Notes under the pieces: generated by a model | The model's database searches: none | What the model was told of the DNA's origin: nothing | What the model saw: the letters and a program-made list of their open reading frames with translations, nothing else | Part shown: in pieces, positions 37,020-47,131 of the stretch | How the letters are laid out: every line of letters starts with the position of its first letter | Numbering within the stretch: the first letter of the stretch is position 1 | Source of the DNA: Hyphomicrobiales bacterium | GTDB taxonomy: Bacteria > Pseudomonadota > Alphaproteobacteria > Rhizobiales > Methyloligellaceae | Reading direction: 5' to 3' | DNA length: 59,230 nucleotides | Assembly (NCBI GenBank): GCA_021775555.1 | Contig: JAJFHP010000044.1 | Coordinates: 1-59,230 of the forward strand | Translations under genes and position numbers: made by a program

Positions 37020-38284
37020 CCCTGGGACTTACCCTTCTCGCAGGCACAATCCTGCTGCTCATACTCATCTCGGCCTTCTTTTCCGGCTCCGAGACGGCGC
37101 TAACCGCCGCCTCTCGTGCCCGTATGCATGCCCTGGAGCAGGACGGGTCCAAACGCGCACGGCTGGTGAACAGTCTGATCGGAAATCCGGAGAGGCTGAT
37201 TGGCGCGATCCTGCTTGGCAACAACCTGGTCAACATTCTGGCGTCCGTGCTGGCGACGAGCCTGTTTCTCTCTGTTTTCGGAGAAGCCGGCCTGGTCTAT
37301 GCGACCCTGACCATGACCGCGCTTGTTCTCATTTTCGGTGAAGTGATGCCCAAGACCTACGCCATCGCCAATCCGGAACGCGCAGCCCTTGCTGTCGCAC
37401 CGCCAATCCGGCTGGCTGTCGCACTTTTCGGCCCGGTTACCGGCGCGGTGCAGATGATTGTACGCCTGTTCCTGCGCCCCTTTGGCCGGAAGGTGGCGGA
37501 AGGGGAAGCGGTTCTCTCCGCCCACGAGGAATTGAGAGGTGCCATTGACCTGCACCACAAGGAAGGCGGCGTCATCAAAACCGACCGTGACATGCTCGGC
37601 GGTGTACTTGACCTGATGGCGCTAGAGGTGGAGGACGTGATGATCCACCGTACTGCTATGAGCACCATCAATGCGAATGACACACCGCAGGAGATTGTTG
37701 ATCAGGCGCTGTCGAGCCCCTATACCCGGCTGCCGTTGTGGCAGGATGAGCCTGAAAATATTGTCGGTATTCTTCATGCCAAAACCCTGCTCCAGGCCGT
37801 GCATGATACGGAGGGAGATCTATCGAAATTTGACCCGCTCGCCATCGCCGCGCCGCCCTGGTTCGTGCCTGATACCACCTCTCTCAGGGCACAGCTCAAT
37901 GCCTTTCTCAGACGCAAGGAGCATTTCGCACTGGTTGTTGATGAATATGGCGAGGTGCAGGGACTGGTGACGCTGGAGGATATTCTCGAAGAGATCGTCG
38001 GCGAGATTACCGATGAGCATGACGAGCTGGAAACGGGCGTACGCCCGCTCGGCGATGGCAGTGTTCAGGTTGATGGATCTGTGCCGACACGCGATCTGAA
38101 CCGGGCCATGGACTGGGACCTGCCAGAAGAAGAAGCAACCACTGTTGCCGGGCTGGTGATCCACAAATCGAAAACCATCCCGCAGCCGGGTCAGGCCTTT
38201 ACCTTTGACGACTTCCGTTTCGAGGTGCTACGTCGCCACCGCAACAAGATCACCGCTCTGAAAGTAACTCAACTCAAGAAGTAG
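37016..38284 (+). CDS. HlyC/CorC (CNNM/DUF21) family transport protein with CBS domains
   Basis: 422 residues. A CNNM (DUF21) membrane domain (about 1-185) has SAFFSGSETALTAASRARMHAL and IFGEVMPKTYA. A CBS pair follows (about 195-330), then a CorC_HlyC domain near the end (GSVQVDGSVPTRDLNRAMDW). The family handles Mg2+/Co2+ transport or membrane-associated regulation. The start overlaps the aroB stop as ATGA, so translation is coupled; a functional link to the shikimate pathway is not obvious. Confidence 0.93.
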   Translation: MTLGLTLLAGTILLLILISAFFSGSETALTAASRARMHALEQDGSKRARLVNSLIGNPERLIGAILLGNNLVNILASVLATSLFLSVFGEAGLVYATLTMTALVLIFGEVMPKTYAIANPERAALAVAPPIRLAVALFGPVTGAVQMIVRLFLRPFGRKVAEGEAVLSAHEELRGAIDLHHKEGGVIKTDRDMLGGVLDLMALEVEDVMIHRTAMSTINANDTPQEIVDQALSSPYTRLPLWQDEPENIVGILHAKTLLQAVHDTEGDLSKFDPLAIAAPPWFVPDTTSLRAQLNAFLRRKEHFALVVDEYGEVQGLVTLEDILEEIVGEITDEHDELETGVRPLGDGSVQVDGSVPTRDLNRAMDWDLPEEEATTVAGLVIHKSKTIPQPGQAFTFDDFRFEVLRRHRNKITALKVTQLKK

Positions 38285-38416
38285 AGAACGAGCAAGACGC
38301 AAACCTTAACTCAACTTGTTTGCCGCTCAGCTTCATCTCGATGCTTCATTGAACAAGAAAATTCAGCACTCGCGCTGGGATGCAGTGTGTAAGGACCAAC
38401 CCCGGGAGACTTTTCC

Positions 38417-39604
38417 ATGAATTTGAACCGAGGCCGTATGCTGACATCAATGCCAGGGCCATCCGTGATCCCGGATCGCGTTCTAAGCGCGATGCATACC
38501 TCAATGCCGAATATCTACGAGGGTGCGCTGCTTGAAACCAGCATGAGTATCCTGGATGAGCTTCCCTCAATCGTACGCACTTCTGGCCATGCGTTCATGG
38601 CGATCTCGAACGGTCATGGCGCCTGGGAAATGGCTCTGACGAATACGCTGAGCCGCGGCGACACTGTTCTTGTGCTTGAATCCGGACGCTTTGCCGTTGG
38701 CTGGTGCGAACAGGCAAAGGTGCTGGGGGCTCAAGTCGAGGTTCTCAACGCACCCGAGAGGGGACCGATTGACCCTGATGCCGTCGAGGAGCGGCTGCGC
38801 GCTGACAAGAATCACACCATCAATGCGATTTTGGCCGTTCAGGTCGATACCGCCTCGGGAGTCTGGAACGATATTGCCGCCATCAGCCGGGCCATCAAGG
38901 CCGCCGGACACCCGGCACTGTTCATGGCTGACTGCATCGCTTCGATCGGCTGTGTGGAATATCTCATGGATGAATGGGACGTGGATGTAACCGTTGGTGG
39001 CAGCCAGAAGGGATTGATGGTTCCGCCGGGCCTTGGCATGGTCTGGGCTAATGATAGGGCAATGGCAGCGCATAAGCGAGCTGACATGCGCACACCCTAC
39101 TGGGACTGGACAGCGCGCATGTCCAAAGAGGGCCACTACAAGCGCTACTGCGGCACTTCGCCGGTCCAGCATATTTACGCAATGCGCGCCGCACTCGACA
39201 TGATTGCCGAGGAAGGCCTCGAAGCGATCTGGCAGCGGCACGAGGTCTTCGCCAATGCCGTGCGCTCGGCAATCGAAGCCTGGTCAGCCCCGGGCGGACT
39301 GGAGTTTAATATCCTCGACCCTGCGCACCGGTCAAATTCTACCACCACGGTCCTCAGCGGCTCAATCGACGCTCCGCGCCTGTGCGACATCTGCGAAAAC
39401 CAGGCCGGACTGATCCTGGGAGTTGGCTTGGGGATCCTGGCGGACAGCTCTTTCAGGATTGGCCATATGGGGCACATGAACCCTCCCATGCTGCTGGGAA
39501 CGCTTGCCACTGTTGAAGCCGCACTACAGGCGATGGACGCCCCTATGGGCGCTTCGGGCGCGGCAGCCGCTGCGTCGGTTATCGCGGATGCGTTGAAGGC
39601 GTGA
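38417..39604 (+). CDS. PLP-dependent aminotransferase, alanine/serine-glyoxylate aminotransferase family
   Basis: 395 residues of class V aminotransferase type. MLTSMPGPSVIPDRVLSAM opens the protein, AVQVDTASGVWNDIAAIS and FMADCIASIGC are typical, and the PLP lysine is in GGSQKGLMVPPG near residue 196. The GEIGxMG-like end (FRIGHMGHMNPPMLLG) matches the alanine-glyoxylate/serine-glyoxylate group. The amino donor is not certain. GGGAGA stands before the ATG. It probably stands alone after the CorC-like gene. Confidence 0.9.
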   Translation: MNLNRGRMLTSMPGPSVIPDRVLSAMHTSMPNIYEGALLETSMSILDELPSIVRTSGHAFMAISNGHGAWEMALTNTLSRGDTVLVLESGRFAVGWCEQAKVLGAQVEVLNAPERGPIDPDAVEERLRADKNHTINAILAVQVDTASGVWNDIAAISRAIKAAGHPALFMADCIASIGCVEYLMDEWDVDVTVGGSQKGLMVPPGLGMVWANDRAMAAHKRADMRTPYWDWTARMSKEGHYKRYCGTSPVQHIYAMRAALDMIAEEGLEAIWQRHEVFANAVRSAIEAWSAPGGLEFNILDPAHRSNSTTTVLSGSIDAPRLCDICENQAGLILGVGLGILADSSFRIGHMGHMNPPMLLGTLATVEAALQAMDAPMGASGAAAAASVIADALKA

Positions 39605-39654
39605 TGAATGGCAATTGAAAAAGGCGAAAAGCAATGGCAGTAATGAATTCAATC

Positions 39655-39921
39655 TCACTCACCCGGAGCCTTGGTCTTCATCGCCAGGGCATGCACCGCG
39701 CCGTTGAGTTCGATTGAGAGTGCCTCGTTCACCAGCCGGTGGCGATCTACTCTGGACAGCCCGGCGAATTTGTCAGATACGATCTCAACCCGGAAATGGC
39801 TTTCTCCCGTGCCCGGTGACCCCGCATGGCCAGCGTGGCGGTGGGAATCATTTTCAACCTGAAGAATGAGCGGAGTAAAAGCATCCGTTAGCTTTTCCCT
39901 GATAGTCTGTTCGATGCTCAT
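39655..39921 (-). CDS. bolA: BolA family protein
   Basis: 88 residues from the ATG at 39921 (the ORF is open to 40191 but the extra part is not BolA-like). SIEQTIREKLTDAF, the histidine-containing DSHRHAGHAGSPGTGESHFRVEIVSDKF and RHRLVNEALSIELNGAVHALAM are typical. BolA proteins pair with CGFS glutaredoxins and bind iron-sulfur clusters in iron homeostasis. It is divergent from the J-domain gene, an arrangement common in alphaproteobacteria. Confidence 0.94.
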   Translation of the reverse strand: MSIEQTIREKLTDAFTPLILQVENDSHRHAGHAGSPGTGESHFRVEIVSDKFAGLSRVDRHRLVNEALSIELNGAVHALAMKTKAPGE

Positions 39922-39948
39922 ATCCGTCTCCACTAAAAAAACCTGCAC

Positions 39949-39977
39949 GTAAAAACCCTTAACATGCAAACTGTCAA
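39949..39977 (-). promoter_or_regulatory. Candidate bolA promoter
   Basis: A perfect TTGACA (complement of 39972-39977) with TTTTAC (complement of 39949-39954) at 17-base spacing lies about 28 bases before the bolA ATG. The -10 is weak. Confidence 0.4.
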
Positions 39978-39981
39978 GCTT

Positions 39982-40010
39982 GTTTCCGATAACCCAAATC
40001 ACCATACTTA
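39982..40010 (+). promoter_or_regulatory. Possible promoter of the J-domain gene
   Basis: TTGTTT (39982-39987) and CATACT (40005-40010) stand 17 bases apart, ending 7 bases before the ATG. Transcription would start close to the start codon, giving a nearly leaderless message. It is only a few bases from the opposing bolA promoter candidate. Confidence 0.3.
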
Positions 40011-40017
40011 GCGACTC

Positions 40018-40647
40018 ATGAAACTGAACTCGAAATATTTCGACTGCATCCGGGTCAAGCCTGAAGAGGACCGGACTCTGCAGGAAGAGACCCCGACCTG
40101 TGAATGGCCGGGCTGCCGCCGTCCTGGCGAACACCCTGCCCCGAGGGGCCGTGGACGCGAGGGGCAGTATTTCAATTTCTGCACTGTGCATGTGCGCGAG
40201 TACAACAAGTCATACAATTATTTCAACGGCATGAGCGATCAGGATGTGGCCGAATTCCAGAAGGCCAACCTCACCGGACACAGGCCAACCTGGTCCGTGA
40301 GCACCAATGGCCGCAAGCGCGCAGGTGAAAACAGCACCGGGCGCAAATCAGCCGGTTTCAAGCACGGAATGGCCTTTGAAGACCCGTTTGGCGTGCTGGG
40401 CCGCGCTACCGGGGCTGAAGGGCCACAAGAGCATGAATCGGCAAAACCGATCCGAAAGGCCGAGCGCAAATGCCTTCGCGCGCTGGATCTGGATGCGAGT
40501 GCATCTCGCAATGACATCAAGACTCGCTTCAAACTCCTGGTGAAACGGCACCACCCCGACCACAATGGCGGCGACCGCCGGTCAGAGGATAAGTTGCGCG
40601 AAGTGATCCAAGCCTATAATTATCTGAAAGAAGCTGGCCTCTGCTAG
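40018..40647 (+). CDS. J-domain (DnaJ-like) protein
   Basis: 209 residues. The C-terminal J domain (about 150-205) has ALDLDASASRNDIKTRFK and the HPD triad in RHHPDHNGG. The N-terminal 100 residues contain CEWPGCRRPGEHPAPRGR and YFNFCTVHVREYNKSYNYF, a possible cysteine/histidine metal site typical of this alphaproteobacterial family. It probably works with DnaK. It stands just before cobS-cobT. Confidence 0.92.
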   Translation: MKLNSKYFDCIRVKPEEDRTLQEETPTCEWPGCRRPGEHPAPRGRGREGQYFNFCTVHVREYNKSYNYFNGMSDQDVAEFQKANLTGHRPTWSVSTNGRKRAGENSTGRKSAGFKHGMAFEDPFGVLGRATGAEGPQEHESAKPIRKAERKCLRALDLDASASRNDIKTRFKLLVKRHHPDHNGGDRRSEDKLREVIQAYNYLKEAGLC

Positions 40648-40705
40648 GTTCCAGCACTACATTCCGGGCGCGCCCGGGCAGATATAATCAATTGGACATC
40701 CTACA

Positions 40706-41695
40706 ATGACAGTTGCAAGTGAAGGTGACGCCACAGCCGTGCCCGATATGTCTGTTTCGGTCCGGCAGGTTTTCGGCATCGATTCAGACCTCGAGGTACC
40801 GGCCTATTCGCAGATAGAAGAACATGTTCCAGAAGTCGATCCGGATTATTTGTTCAACAAAGATGTGACACTCGCTATCCTCGCCGGCTTCAAACACAAC
40901 CGGCGGGTCATGGTCCAGGGCTATCACGGCACAGGCAAATCCACCCATATCGAGCAGGTTGCAGCCCGGCTGAACTGGCCCTGCATACGCGTCAATCTCG
41001 ACAGCCATGTGAGCCGCATAGATCTCATCGGCAAGGACGCGATTGTCATCAAGGACAATATGCAGGTGACGGAGTTCCGGGAAGGTATCCTGCCCTATGC
41101 CCTGCAATCGAACACGGCACTCGTATTCGATGAATACGACGCAGGGCGTCCCGACGTGATGTTTGTCATCCAGCGTGTGCTCGAGGTAAAGGGACGTCTG
41201 ACCCTGCTGGACCAGTCCAAAGTCATCCACCCGCACCCTTATTTCCGGCTGTTCTCGACGACCAACACCATTGGCCTTGGCGATACCAGCGGGCTGTATC
41301 ACGGCACCCAGCAAATCAACCAGGGCCAGATGGACCGCTGGAACATCGTCACCGTGCTCAACTATCTGCCACATGATGATGAAGCCAATATCGTGCTGGC
41401 CAAGGCCAAGAGTTACCAGAACGAAGAGGGTCGCAAGACGGTCGGCAACATGGTGCGGGTCGCGGACCTGACCCGCTCAGCCTTCATCAACGGCGATCTC
41501 TCGACGGTGATGAGCCCCCGCACGGTGATAATCTGGGCGGAGAATGCAGAGATTTTCGGTGACATAGGGTTCGCCTTCAACCTCACATTCCTGAACAAAT
41601 GTGACGAGTTGGAGCGCGGTCTGGTGGCGGAATTTTACCAGCGCTGCTTCGGTGAGGAATTGCCGCAATCCACGGCCAATGTCGCGTTGAGCTAA
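40706..41695 (+). CDS. cobS: Aerobic cobaltochelatase subunit CobS
   Basis: 329 residues. An AAA+ ATPase: Walker A in [13 protein letters not shown] near residue 71, [19 protein letters not shown], and the Walker B-like [13 protein letters not shown]. With CobT and CobN (the latter not in the window) it inserts cobalt into hydrogenobyrinic acid a,c-diamide, implying aerobic cobalamin synthesis. It precedes cobT by 77 bases. Confidence 0.96.
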   Translation: MTVASEGDATAVPDMSVSVRQVFGIDSDLEVPAYSQIEEHVPEVDPDYLFNKDVTLAILAGFKHNRRVMVQGYHGTGKSTHIEQVAARLNWPCIRVNLDSHVSRIDLIGKDAIVIKDNMQVTEFREGILPYALQSNTALVFDEYDAGRPDVMFVIQRVLEVKGRLTLLDQSKVIHPHPYFRLFSTTNTIGLGDTSGLYHGTQQINQGQMDRWNIVTVLNYLPHDDEANIVLAKAKSYQNEEGRKTVGNMVRVADLTRSAFINGDLSTVMSPRTVIIWAENAEIFGDIGFAFNLTFLNKCDELERGLVAEFYQRCFGEELPQSTANVALS

Positions 41696-41772
41696 AGCTC
41701 AATCAGAATAGTGGGAACCGGTTTTCAGATAAATTGGGCGAATAACTAAAAGTTTTTCCAAGGCAAGGACCC

Positions 41773-43656
41773 ATGGTGTCCACACCCAAAGGCAAAGATG
41801 CACCCGCGGAACCGTTCAAGCGCGCGCTGGCGGCTGCCACGCGCTCAATTGCCGGTGACGACGAGATGCAAGTGGTATTTGGCTCCGACGCGCCGGGCCT
41901 CAACGATCATGTTGCCCGCCTGCCCGAACCCTCGCGCAAGCCGGACCTGCAGGAAATCGCCACCATCAGGGGACATGCGGATTCGCTCGCCCTCAGGGCG
42001 GCCTGCCATGATGAAAAGCTGCACCGCAAGCTGGCCCCGCCCACGGGAAGTGCACGCACGGTGTTCGAAGCCGTTGAGCGCGCCCGCATTGAGTCAATTG
42101 GTGCGCGTGCCATGTCAGGCATGGCGCAGAATTTGAGCGCCAAGATCGAAAGCCAGTATGCGCGCAGCACCTACCAGGACATTTCCGATCGCGAACAGGC
42201 CCCGCTGGACGAAGCGCTGGCGCTGATGGTGCGCGAGCGGCTGACCGGGGAAGCGCCGCCGGAAAAAGCCCAACCCGTCGTCGATATCTGGCGCTCGTGG
42301 ATCGAGGAGCGTGCCGGGGATGCCATCTCGCGCATGGATGAGCAGATAAATGACCAGGCGGCTTTTGGTCGTCTTATACGTGATCTGCTCTCCTCGCTTG
42401 ACCTGAGCGAGGAGTTCGACCCTTCCGACCAGGAAGATGGCGAGGAAGACGATGCCGACAGCCAGGATTCTCCAGCCGATGGCGGCGACGATGAAGAGGG
42501 TGCTGAACAGGGTGAACAGCGTGGCGACGAACAGGGACTTGGTGAGGGCGAGGGTGGCGAAGAGATGGACATGGCCGATCTGGATGCGCTCGACCAGATG
42601 GACGGCGAGGCGGAAGGCGATGGCCAGCCCCAGGACGCGCCACCACACCGGCCCAACCTGTCGGTGCTCGATGATCCGGGCGCGTTCGGCTACAAGGTCT
42701 ATAGCCAGGCACATGACGAAACCCTCAATGCCGAGGATTTGTGCGATGCGGACGAGCTGGAACGCCTGCGCGCCTTTCTAGACAAGCATCTGCAAAGCCT
42801 GCACGGGGCGGTCTCCCGGCTCGCCAACCGCCTGCAACGCAAGCTGCTGGCCCAGCAGAACCGCGGATGGGATTTTGACCTGGACGAAGGAATGCTGGAT
42901 CCGGCCAGGCTGACACGGGTGATCATCGACCCGATGCACGCGCTCTCCTTCATGCAGGAACGCGACACCGATTTCCGGGACACTGTTGTGACCCTGCTGC
43001 TGGACAATTCCGGCTCCATGCGCGGACGGCCGATCATGGTCGCGGCCTGCTGCGCGGACATTCTTGCGCGCACCCTGGAGCGCTGCGGTGTGAAGGTGGA
43101 AATTCTCGGCTTCACCACGCGTGCCTGGAAAGGCGGGCAAAGCCGTGAAAAGTGGCTCTCCGATAACAAGCCGGCCACGCCAGGACGGCTCAATGATTTG
43201 CGTCATATCATTTACAAGCCCGCCGACGCTCCGTGGCGGCGCGCTCGCCGCTCGCTGGGGCTAATGATGCGCGAGGGGCTGCTGAAAGAAAATATCGACG
43301 GTGAAGCACTTGCATGGGCCCATAACAGGTTGCTCGCGCGGCCCGAACAACGGCGCATCCTGATGATGATCTCCGACGGCGCACCGGTGGATGATTCCAC
43401 GCTTTCGGTCAACTCAGGTTCCTATCTGGAGCAGCATCTGCGCCAGGTCATCGAGGAGATTGAAACGCGCTCACCGGTGGAACTCATCGCCATAGGTATC
43501 GGCCATGACGTCACCCGCTATTACCGCCGCGCTGTCACCATTACCGATGCGGAAGAGCTCGCCGGCGCAATGACTGACAAGCTTGCTGAGCTGTTCGAGG
43601 AAGGCAATAGCGCCCGGGCTGGCAGGCCTGCGCGCGGGTCTCGGCGGCTGCATTGA
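41773..43656 (+). CDS. cobT: Aerobic cobaltochelatase subunit CobT
   Basis: 627 residues. An N-terminal helical part is followed by a very acidic segment around residues 215-295 ([17 protein letters not shown]) and a C-terminal VWA domain with the MIDAS motif DNSGSMRG near residue 411. It forms the ATPase motor complex with CobS and acts with CobN. The stop lies directly before the next gene. Confidence 0.96.
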   Translation: MVSTPKGKDAPAEPFKRALAAATRSIAGDDEMQVVFGSDAPGLNDHVARLPEPSRKPDLQEIATIRGHADSLALRAACHDEKLHRKLAPPTGSARTVFEAVERARIESIGARAMSGMAQNLSAKIESQYARSTYQDISDREQAPLDEALALMVRERLTGEAPPEKAQPVVDIWRSWIEERAGDAISRMDEQINDQAAFGRLIRDLLSSLDLSEEFDPSDQEDGEEDDADSQDSPADGGDDEEGAEQGEQRGDEQGLGEGEGGEEMDMADLDALDQMDGEAEGDGQPQDAPPHRPNLSVLDDPGAFGYKVYSQAHDETLNAEDLCDADELERLRAFLDKHLQSLHGAVSRLANRLQRKLLAQQNRGWDFDLDEGMLDPARLTRVIIDPMHALSFMQERDTDFRDTVVTLLLDNSGSMRGRPIMVAACCADILARTLERCGVKVEILGFTTRAWKGGQSREKWLSDNKPATPGRLNDLRHIIYKPADAPWRRARRSLGLMMREGLLKENIDGEALAWAHNRLLARPEQRRILMMISDGAPVDDSTLSVNSGSYLEQHLRQVIEEIETRSPVELIAIGIGHDVTRYYRRAVTITDAEELAGAMTDKLAELFEEGNSARAGRPARGSRRLH

Positions 43657-43658
43657 AC

Positions 43659-44702
43659 ATGGCGCACATGCATCGCGCGGCCCTGACCCTGTTGACCACA
43701 CTTTGCGCACTCGCCGTGCTCGGGGACTCCCCCAGCCAATCGAAGCCCATCAAACCTCTACCTGACAACCAGGCAATCAAGATCAGGTCAGAGCAGGTCT
43801 TGTTTGACCGGGACAAACCGCGCAAAACCCGGTTCAGCAAGCTGGAATGGCTTGGCACCCTGAAGCTCACCTCGCCCTCCCCATATTTCGGAGGCTATTC
43901 CGGCCTCGTGCTGGACAAGACCGGCACCATGTTGCTCGCCGTCTCCGACAAGGGGAGTTGGCTGAGCGCCCGGCTCAGATATCACGAAGGACGACTGGAA
44001 AAGTTGACAGAGGCAATAATCGGACCGTTGCGCGGCATCAATAGAAACCCACTGAAGGGAAGAAAATCCGTCGACGCTGAAGCCATCGTGATGAAACAGT
44101 CCGGCAGCGTGACCGGCACGGCCTTTATCGCTTTCGAGCGCAGACATCGTATCGCTGTTCACAAGGTCACCAGGAACGGGATTGGTCCCGCAAAACGGCA
44201 TCTCAAGCTCCCTGCACGAGTAAAATCAGTCAAGGGGAATACTGGACTTGAGGGCCTCGCCTCAGTGCGCTCCGGTCCATTGAAGGGGGCCCTGCTCGCC
44301 TTCACCGAGGAATATCTGGACGGTGAGGGCGATCATATCGGCTGGCTGATCGGCGGGCCAAAACCGGGCATGATCACCTTCAAGCGGCGCGGCGGATTTG
44401 CAATCACTGATCTGGCCAGTTTGCCCGGCGGCGATGTGGTTGTGCTCGAGCGGCGCTTTCGCTTTACCGAGGGCGTCAAGATGCGCCTGCGCCGCATCGC
44501 TGTGAAAGATATCAAAGCGGGCGCAAGACTGGATGGAAAGGTTCTCCTCAAAACCGACAATTTGCGCGAAATTGACAATATGGAAGGGCTGGCGATTCAC
44601 AGGGACGGGCAGGGACGCACCATCCTGACCCTGCTCTCGGATAACAATTTCAACAAGACCTTCCAGCGCACCCTGCTGATGCAGTTTGCGATCGTGGAGT
44701 AG
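43659..44702 (+). CDS. Esterase-like activity of phytase family protein (secreted)
   Basis: 347 residues from the ATG at 43659, two bases past the cobT stop (a TTG at 43653 would overlap it). The N-terminus (HRAALTLLTTLCALAVLG) looks like a signal peptide. FGGYSGLVLDKTGTMLLAVSDKG, DAEAIVM, NTGLEGLASV and EIDNMEGLAIH fit the phytase-esterase-like domain family (beta-propeller). The substrate is unknown. The immediate position behind cobT suggests coupled translation but no clear pathway link. Confidence 0.85.
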   Translation: MAHMHRAALTLLTTLCALAVLGDSPSQSKPIKPLPDNQAIKIRSEQVLFDRDKPRKTRFSKLEWLGTLKLTSPSPYFGGYSGLVLDKTGTMLLAVSDKGSWLSARLRYHEGRLEKLTEAIIGPLRGINRNPLKGRKSVDAEAIVMKQSGSVTGTAFIAFERRHRIAVHKVTRNGIGPAKRHLKLPARVKSVKGNTGLEGLASVRSGPLKGALLAFTEEYLDGEGDHIGWLIGGPKPGMITFKRRGGFAITDLASLPGGDVVVLERRFRFTEGVKMRLRRIAVKDIKAGARLDGKVLLKTDNLREIDNMEGLAIHRDGQGRTILTLLSDNNFNKTFQRTLLMQFAIVE

Positions 44703-44775
44703 TCCGCTTTTCCCACGAACGCGGAAATAAATTCTCAGGACCAATACCGCCCACTTTTTGCCAATAGCGGCCAGG

Positions 44776-45633
44776 TTATCCATGCAGTGCAATTACGACA
44801 ATTCCCACCACCAGAAGCCCTGCGGCCAGTAAGCGCCTCACCATTGCGGCTTCATTAAGGAACAGGCCTCCCAGCGCAACCGAAATCGGGATGGAGAACT
44901 GACGCATTGTAGTGACGGCGGCCACGTCAGCTCCGCTCTGATAAGCGAGCAGGATCATATAATAGGATGCGTAAGCCATGAAGCCGGGCAGCAAATGAAT
45001 CAGGGATATGCTGGGTTTGTGCGTCACAACGAACTGTTCATTCGTGCGTCGCCGCAGCCACAAAAGAGCGTAAACGGGTACCAATAGACCGTCGACCACG
45101 AACATCTGCGCCTGCGGCGTGATTGTCTCCATCATGCGCGCATCAGCGAGTGAATAAATACCCGCGCCAGACATGGCCAATAGTGCGAGAACAAGCGTGC
45201 CCGGGTCCTCAAGGAAATGCGTGCCACGCCGATAGAGAAGCAGAAAGCCACCCACCACCGCCATGGCAATGCCAATGATGATAACCAAAGGATAGGTCTT
45301 CCCGAGGAAGAGCACGCTGGCCGCAACGACGAAAACCGGCGAAGCGCGGATAATCGGGTAATACGCAGAGAGGTCCCCACGTCTCAGCGTTGCTGTCAGG
45401 CAGATGCCATAGAGAAGTAAACCGCTAACCGAAAAAGCCACGAGTGGCAGGACGTCCAGGACTGATGTGAAATCAACGCCTTCGTAAATTCCATGCACGA
45501 GAGCACACAAGGACATCGTTGCAGTCAGCAACAGGAAGCCAAGTTGCGGATCAGGATTTTTTTTAAGCAGCAGGTTCCAAACCGGGTGGATTACAGCGGA
45601 GACCAGCACCAGTAACACGATATTCAAATCCAT
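44776..45633 (-). CDS. EamA family (DMT superfamily) transporter
   Basis: 285 residues with ten predicted hydrophobic segments in two EamA repeats, starting at MDLNIVLLVLVSAVIHPVWNLLLKK. The second repeat begins near GAGIYSLADA. DMT transporters export metabolites or small drugs; the substrate is unknown. GGAGA precedes the ATG. It is convergent with the phytase-like gene. Confidence 0.9.
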   Translation of the reverse strand: MDLNIVLLVLVSAVIHPVWNLLLKKNPDPQLGFLLLTATMSLCALVHGIYEGVDFTSVLDVLPLVAFSVSGLLLYGICLTATLRRGDLSAYYPIIRASPVFVVAASVLFLGKTYPLVIIIGIAMAVVGGFLLLYRRGTHFLEDPGTLVLALLAMSGAGIYSLADARMMETITPQAQMFVVDGLLVPVYALLWLRRRTNEQFVVTHKPSISLIHLLPGFMAYASYYMILLAYQSGADVAAVTTMRQFSIPISVALGGLFLNEAAMVRRLLAAGLLVVGIVVIALHG

Positions 45634-46048
45634 TGACTCGTCTCCGACGCTTCAAACTGCCCTAACTCTCACCTGTACTACGAGACGCTGCCAATTCACC
45701 CTGCAGGGTCCGGTTCATCAAATTTATCGCGAAAAATGCGGCGATCTCCTTGACCCGACCTGTTCTCTTTTTTACCGAACCCGATTCGTGAATTGCGCCA
45801 AAGCCATTTGAAAATGTGCAGGTGCCAGCTCTTTGGTATCGGGTGCACCGGATTGGGCGGTGAGGACGCAATCGGCTCGCCCCAGCGGTCGCGAACAATG
45901 CGCTGGCCGACCCGACGATTCATGGCTGCTCCAACTCCAAACCAAGCGATAACTTCGTGAGAACCCTTCATGTGTTGCTGGACATTTTTGTACACAAATT
46001 GGCGTAATTCAAAGGAATTGTCTTCATGAATATCATGAGATATCATTC
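45634..46048. other. Gap between the EamA transporter and the LysR regulator
   Basis: No convincing gene. The minus-strand ORF 45696-46046 (116 codons) starts inside the palindrome at the LysR start and resembles no family. The stretch is AT-richer than its surroundings and may hold the EamA promoter and LysR control sites. A palindrome lies at 46025-46051. Confidence 0.5.
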
Positions 46049-46051
46049 ATG
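46025..46051. promoter_or_regulatory. Palindrome overlapping the LysR start codon
   Basis: The arms CATGAAT (46025-46031) and ATTCATG (46045-46051) are exact complements, and inside them ATATC (46030-46034) pairs with GATAT (46039-46043) around ATGA. The right arm includes the proposed ATG. It could be an autoregulatory operator or an RNA hairpin that hides the start. No LysR-box match (T-N11-A) was confirmed beyond this. Confidence 0.35.
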
Positions 46052-47008
46052 TTATCCATGCCTGATCATCTACCACCACTTGCGGCTTTGCGCGCGCTCG
46101 AATCCGCCGCCCGCCACGGCAGCTTCACCCGTGCCGCGGAAGAGCTGAACGTAACGCAGAGCGCTATTAGCCATCAGATCCGCCATCTGGAGGCCCTCTG
46201 GGGCCTTGAGCTCTTCGCACGCGACGCGCGTCCGCTTGCCCTGACCAAAAGCGGCGCAGCGCTGGCGCCGGTTGCCCGCGACTTCTTCGCGCGGCTGTCG
46301 ACGACCCTGGAGGGCTTGCGCGTCGAAGACACACGGGGTGCCCTCAAGATCAGCACGCTCGAAACCTTCGCGGTGACCTGGCTGGTGCCACGGCTCAGTG
46401 ATTTCCGCGAGCGCCACCCTGAGATCGATGTCTGGATCTCGACAAAGGACCGTTTGGTTGATTTCGCGATCGAGGATGTCGATTTGGGAGTACGGTATGG
46501 CCGTGGCGTCTACCCCGGGCTGCACAGCACCCTGTTGCTGCGTGAATATGTCTTCCCGGTCTGCAGCGAGCAGTTCGTGAAACGCTTTGGCATGCCGGAA
46601 AGTCCAGCCGACCTGGCGCGTTTTCCCCTGCTGCTGATCCACGACGATGTGTCCAGTTCTCAATGGGATACCTGGCGTGCTGCCGCCGGCGCGCCGGATC
46701 TGCCACTTGATCAGGGTCCGCGCTTTCCCAACTCGAATATGGCCCTGCAAGCGGCGATTGCGGGCCAGGGAGTGGCGCTGGTACGCAGTGCGCATGTGGA
46801 AGGTGATCTGAGCGCGGCTGGCCTGGTGCGCCTGTTCGACGTGCATTGCCCGGCCGATTCGGCCTATTACCTGGCCTGCCAGGAAGGGACGCAAACGCGC
46901 CCTCGGATTGCCGCCTTCCGCGACTGGATCCAAGCCGAGGCTGCCCGGTCACAGAAGAAGTATGACCAGGAGGTTGAGTCAATAGAAGGCCTGCCACCGG
47001 GCAGATGA
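46049..47008 (+). CDS. LysR family transcriptional regulator, GcvA-like
   Basis: 319 residues. An N-terminal winged HTH (LPPLAALRALESAARHGSFTRAAEELNVTQSAISHQIRHLE) is followed by a LysR substrate-binding domain (EDTRGALKISTLETFAVTWLVPRL). The GcvA group often controls amino acid metabolism; the inducer and targets are unknown. The start may be 46049 or 46058 (ATG CCT). No adjacent divergent target gene is obvious. Confidence 0.93.
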   Translation: MLSMPDHLPPLAALRALESAARHGSFTRAAEELNVTQSAISHQIRHLEALWGLELFARDARPLALTKSGAALAPVARDFFARLSTTLEGLRVEDTRGALKISTLETFAVTWLVPRLSDFRERHPEIDVWISTKDRLVDFAIEDVDLGVRYGRGVYPGLHSTLLLREYVFPVCSEQFVKRFGMPESPADLARFPLLLIHDDVSSSQWDTWRAAAGAPDLPLDQGPRFPNSNMALQAAIAGQGVALVRSAHVEGDLSAAGLVRLFDVHCPADSAYYLACQEGTQTRPRIAAFRDWIQAEAARSQKKYDQEVESIEGLPPGR

Positions 47009-47094
47009 CGCTTAGGGTCATAAGCGGAAATCAATCACACCCAATCACGATGTCCGCATTAGCCCCGAAAGAGGCTGGATTGTCCTCTTAGCGC

Positions 47095-47117
47095 CAAAAG
47101 CTGACATTGGGCGTCAG
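47095..47117 (-). terminator. Possible weak terminator after the TPR gene
   Basis: On the minus strand CTGAC (complement of 47113-47117) and GTCAG (complement of 47101-47105) form a short stem followed by CTTTTGG. It lies 15 bases past the stop. Confidence 0.35.
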
Positions 47118-47131
47118 TTAGAGACGAGCCT

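Noticed and set aside
45696-46046. 116-codon minus-strand ORF between EamA and LysR
   Set aside because: Starts within the LysR palindrome, has no family features and no clear ribosome site. A decayed gene cannot be fully excluded.
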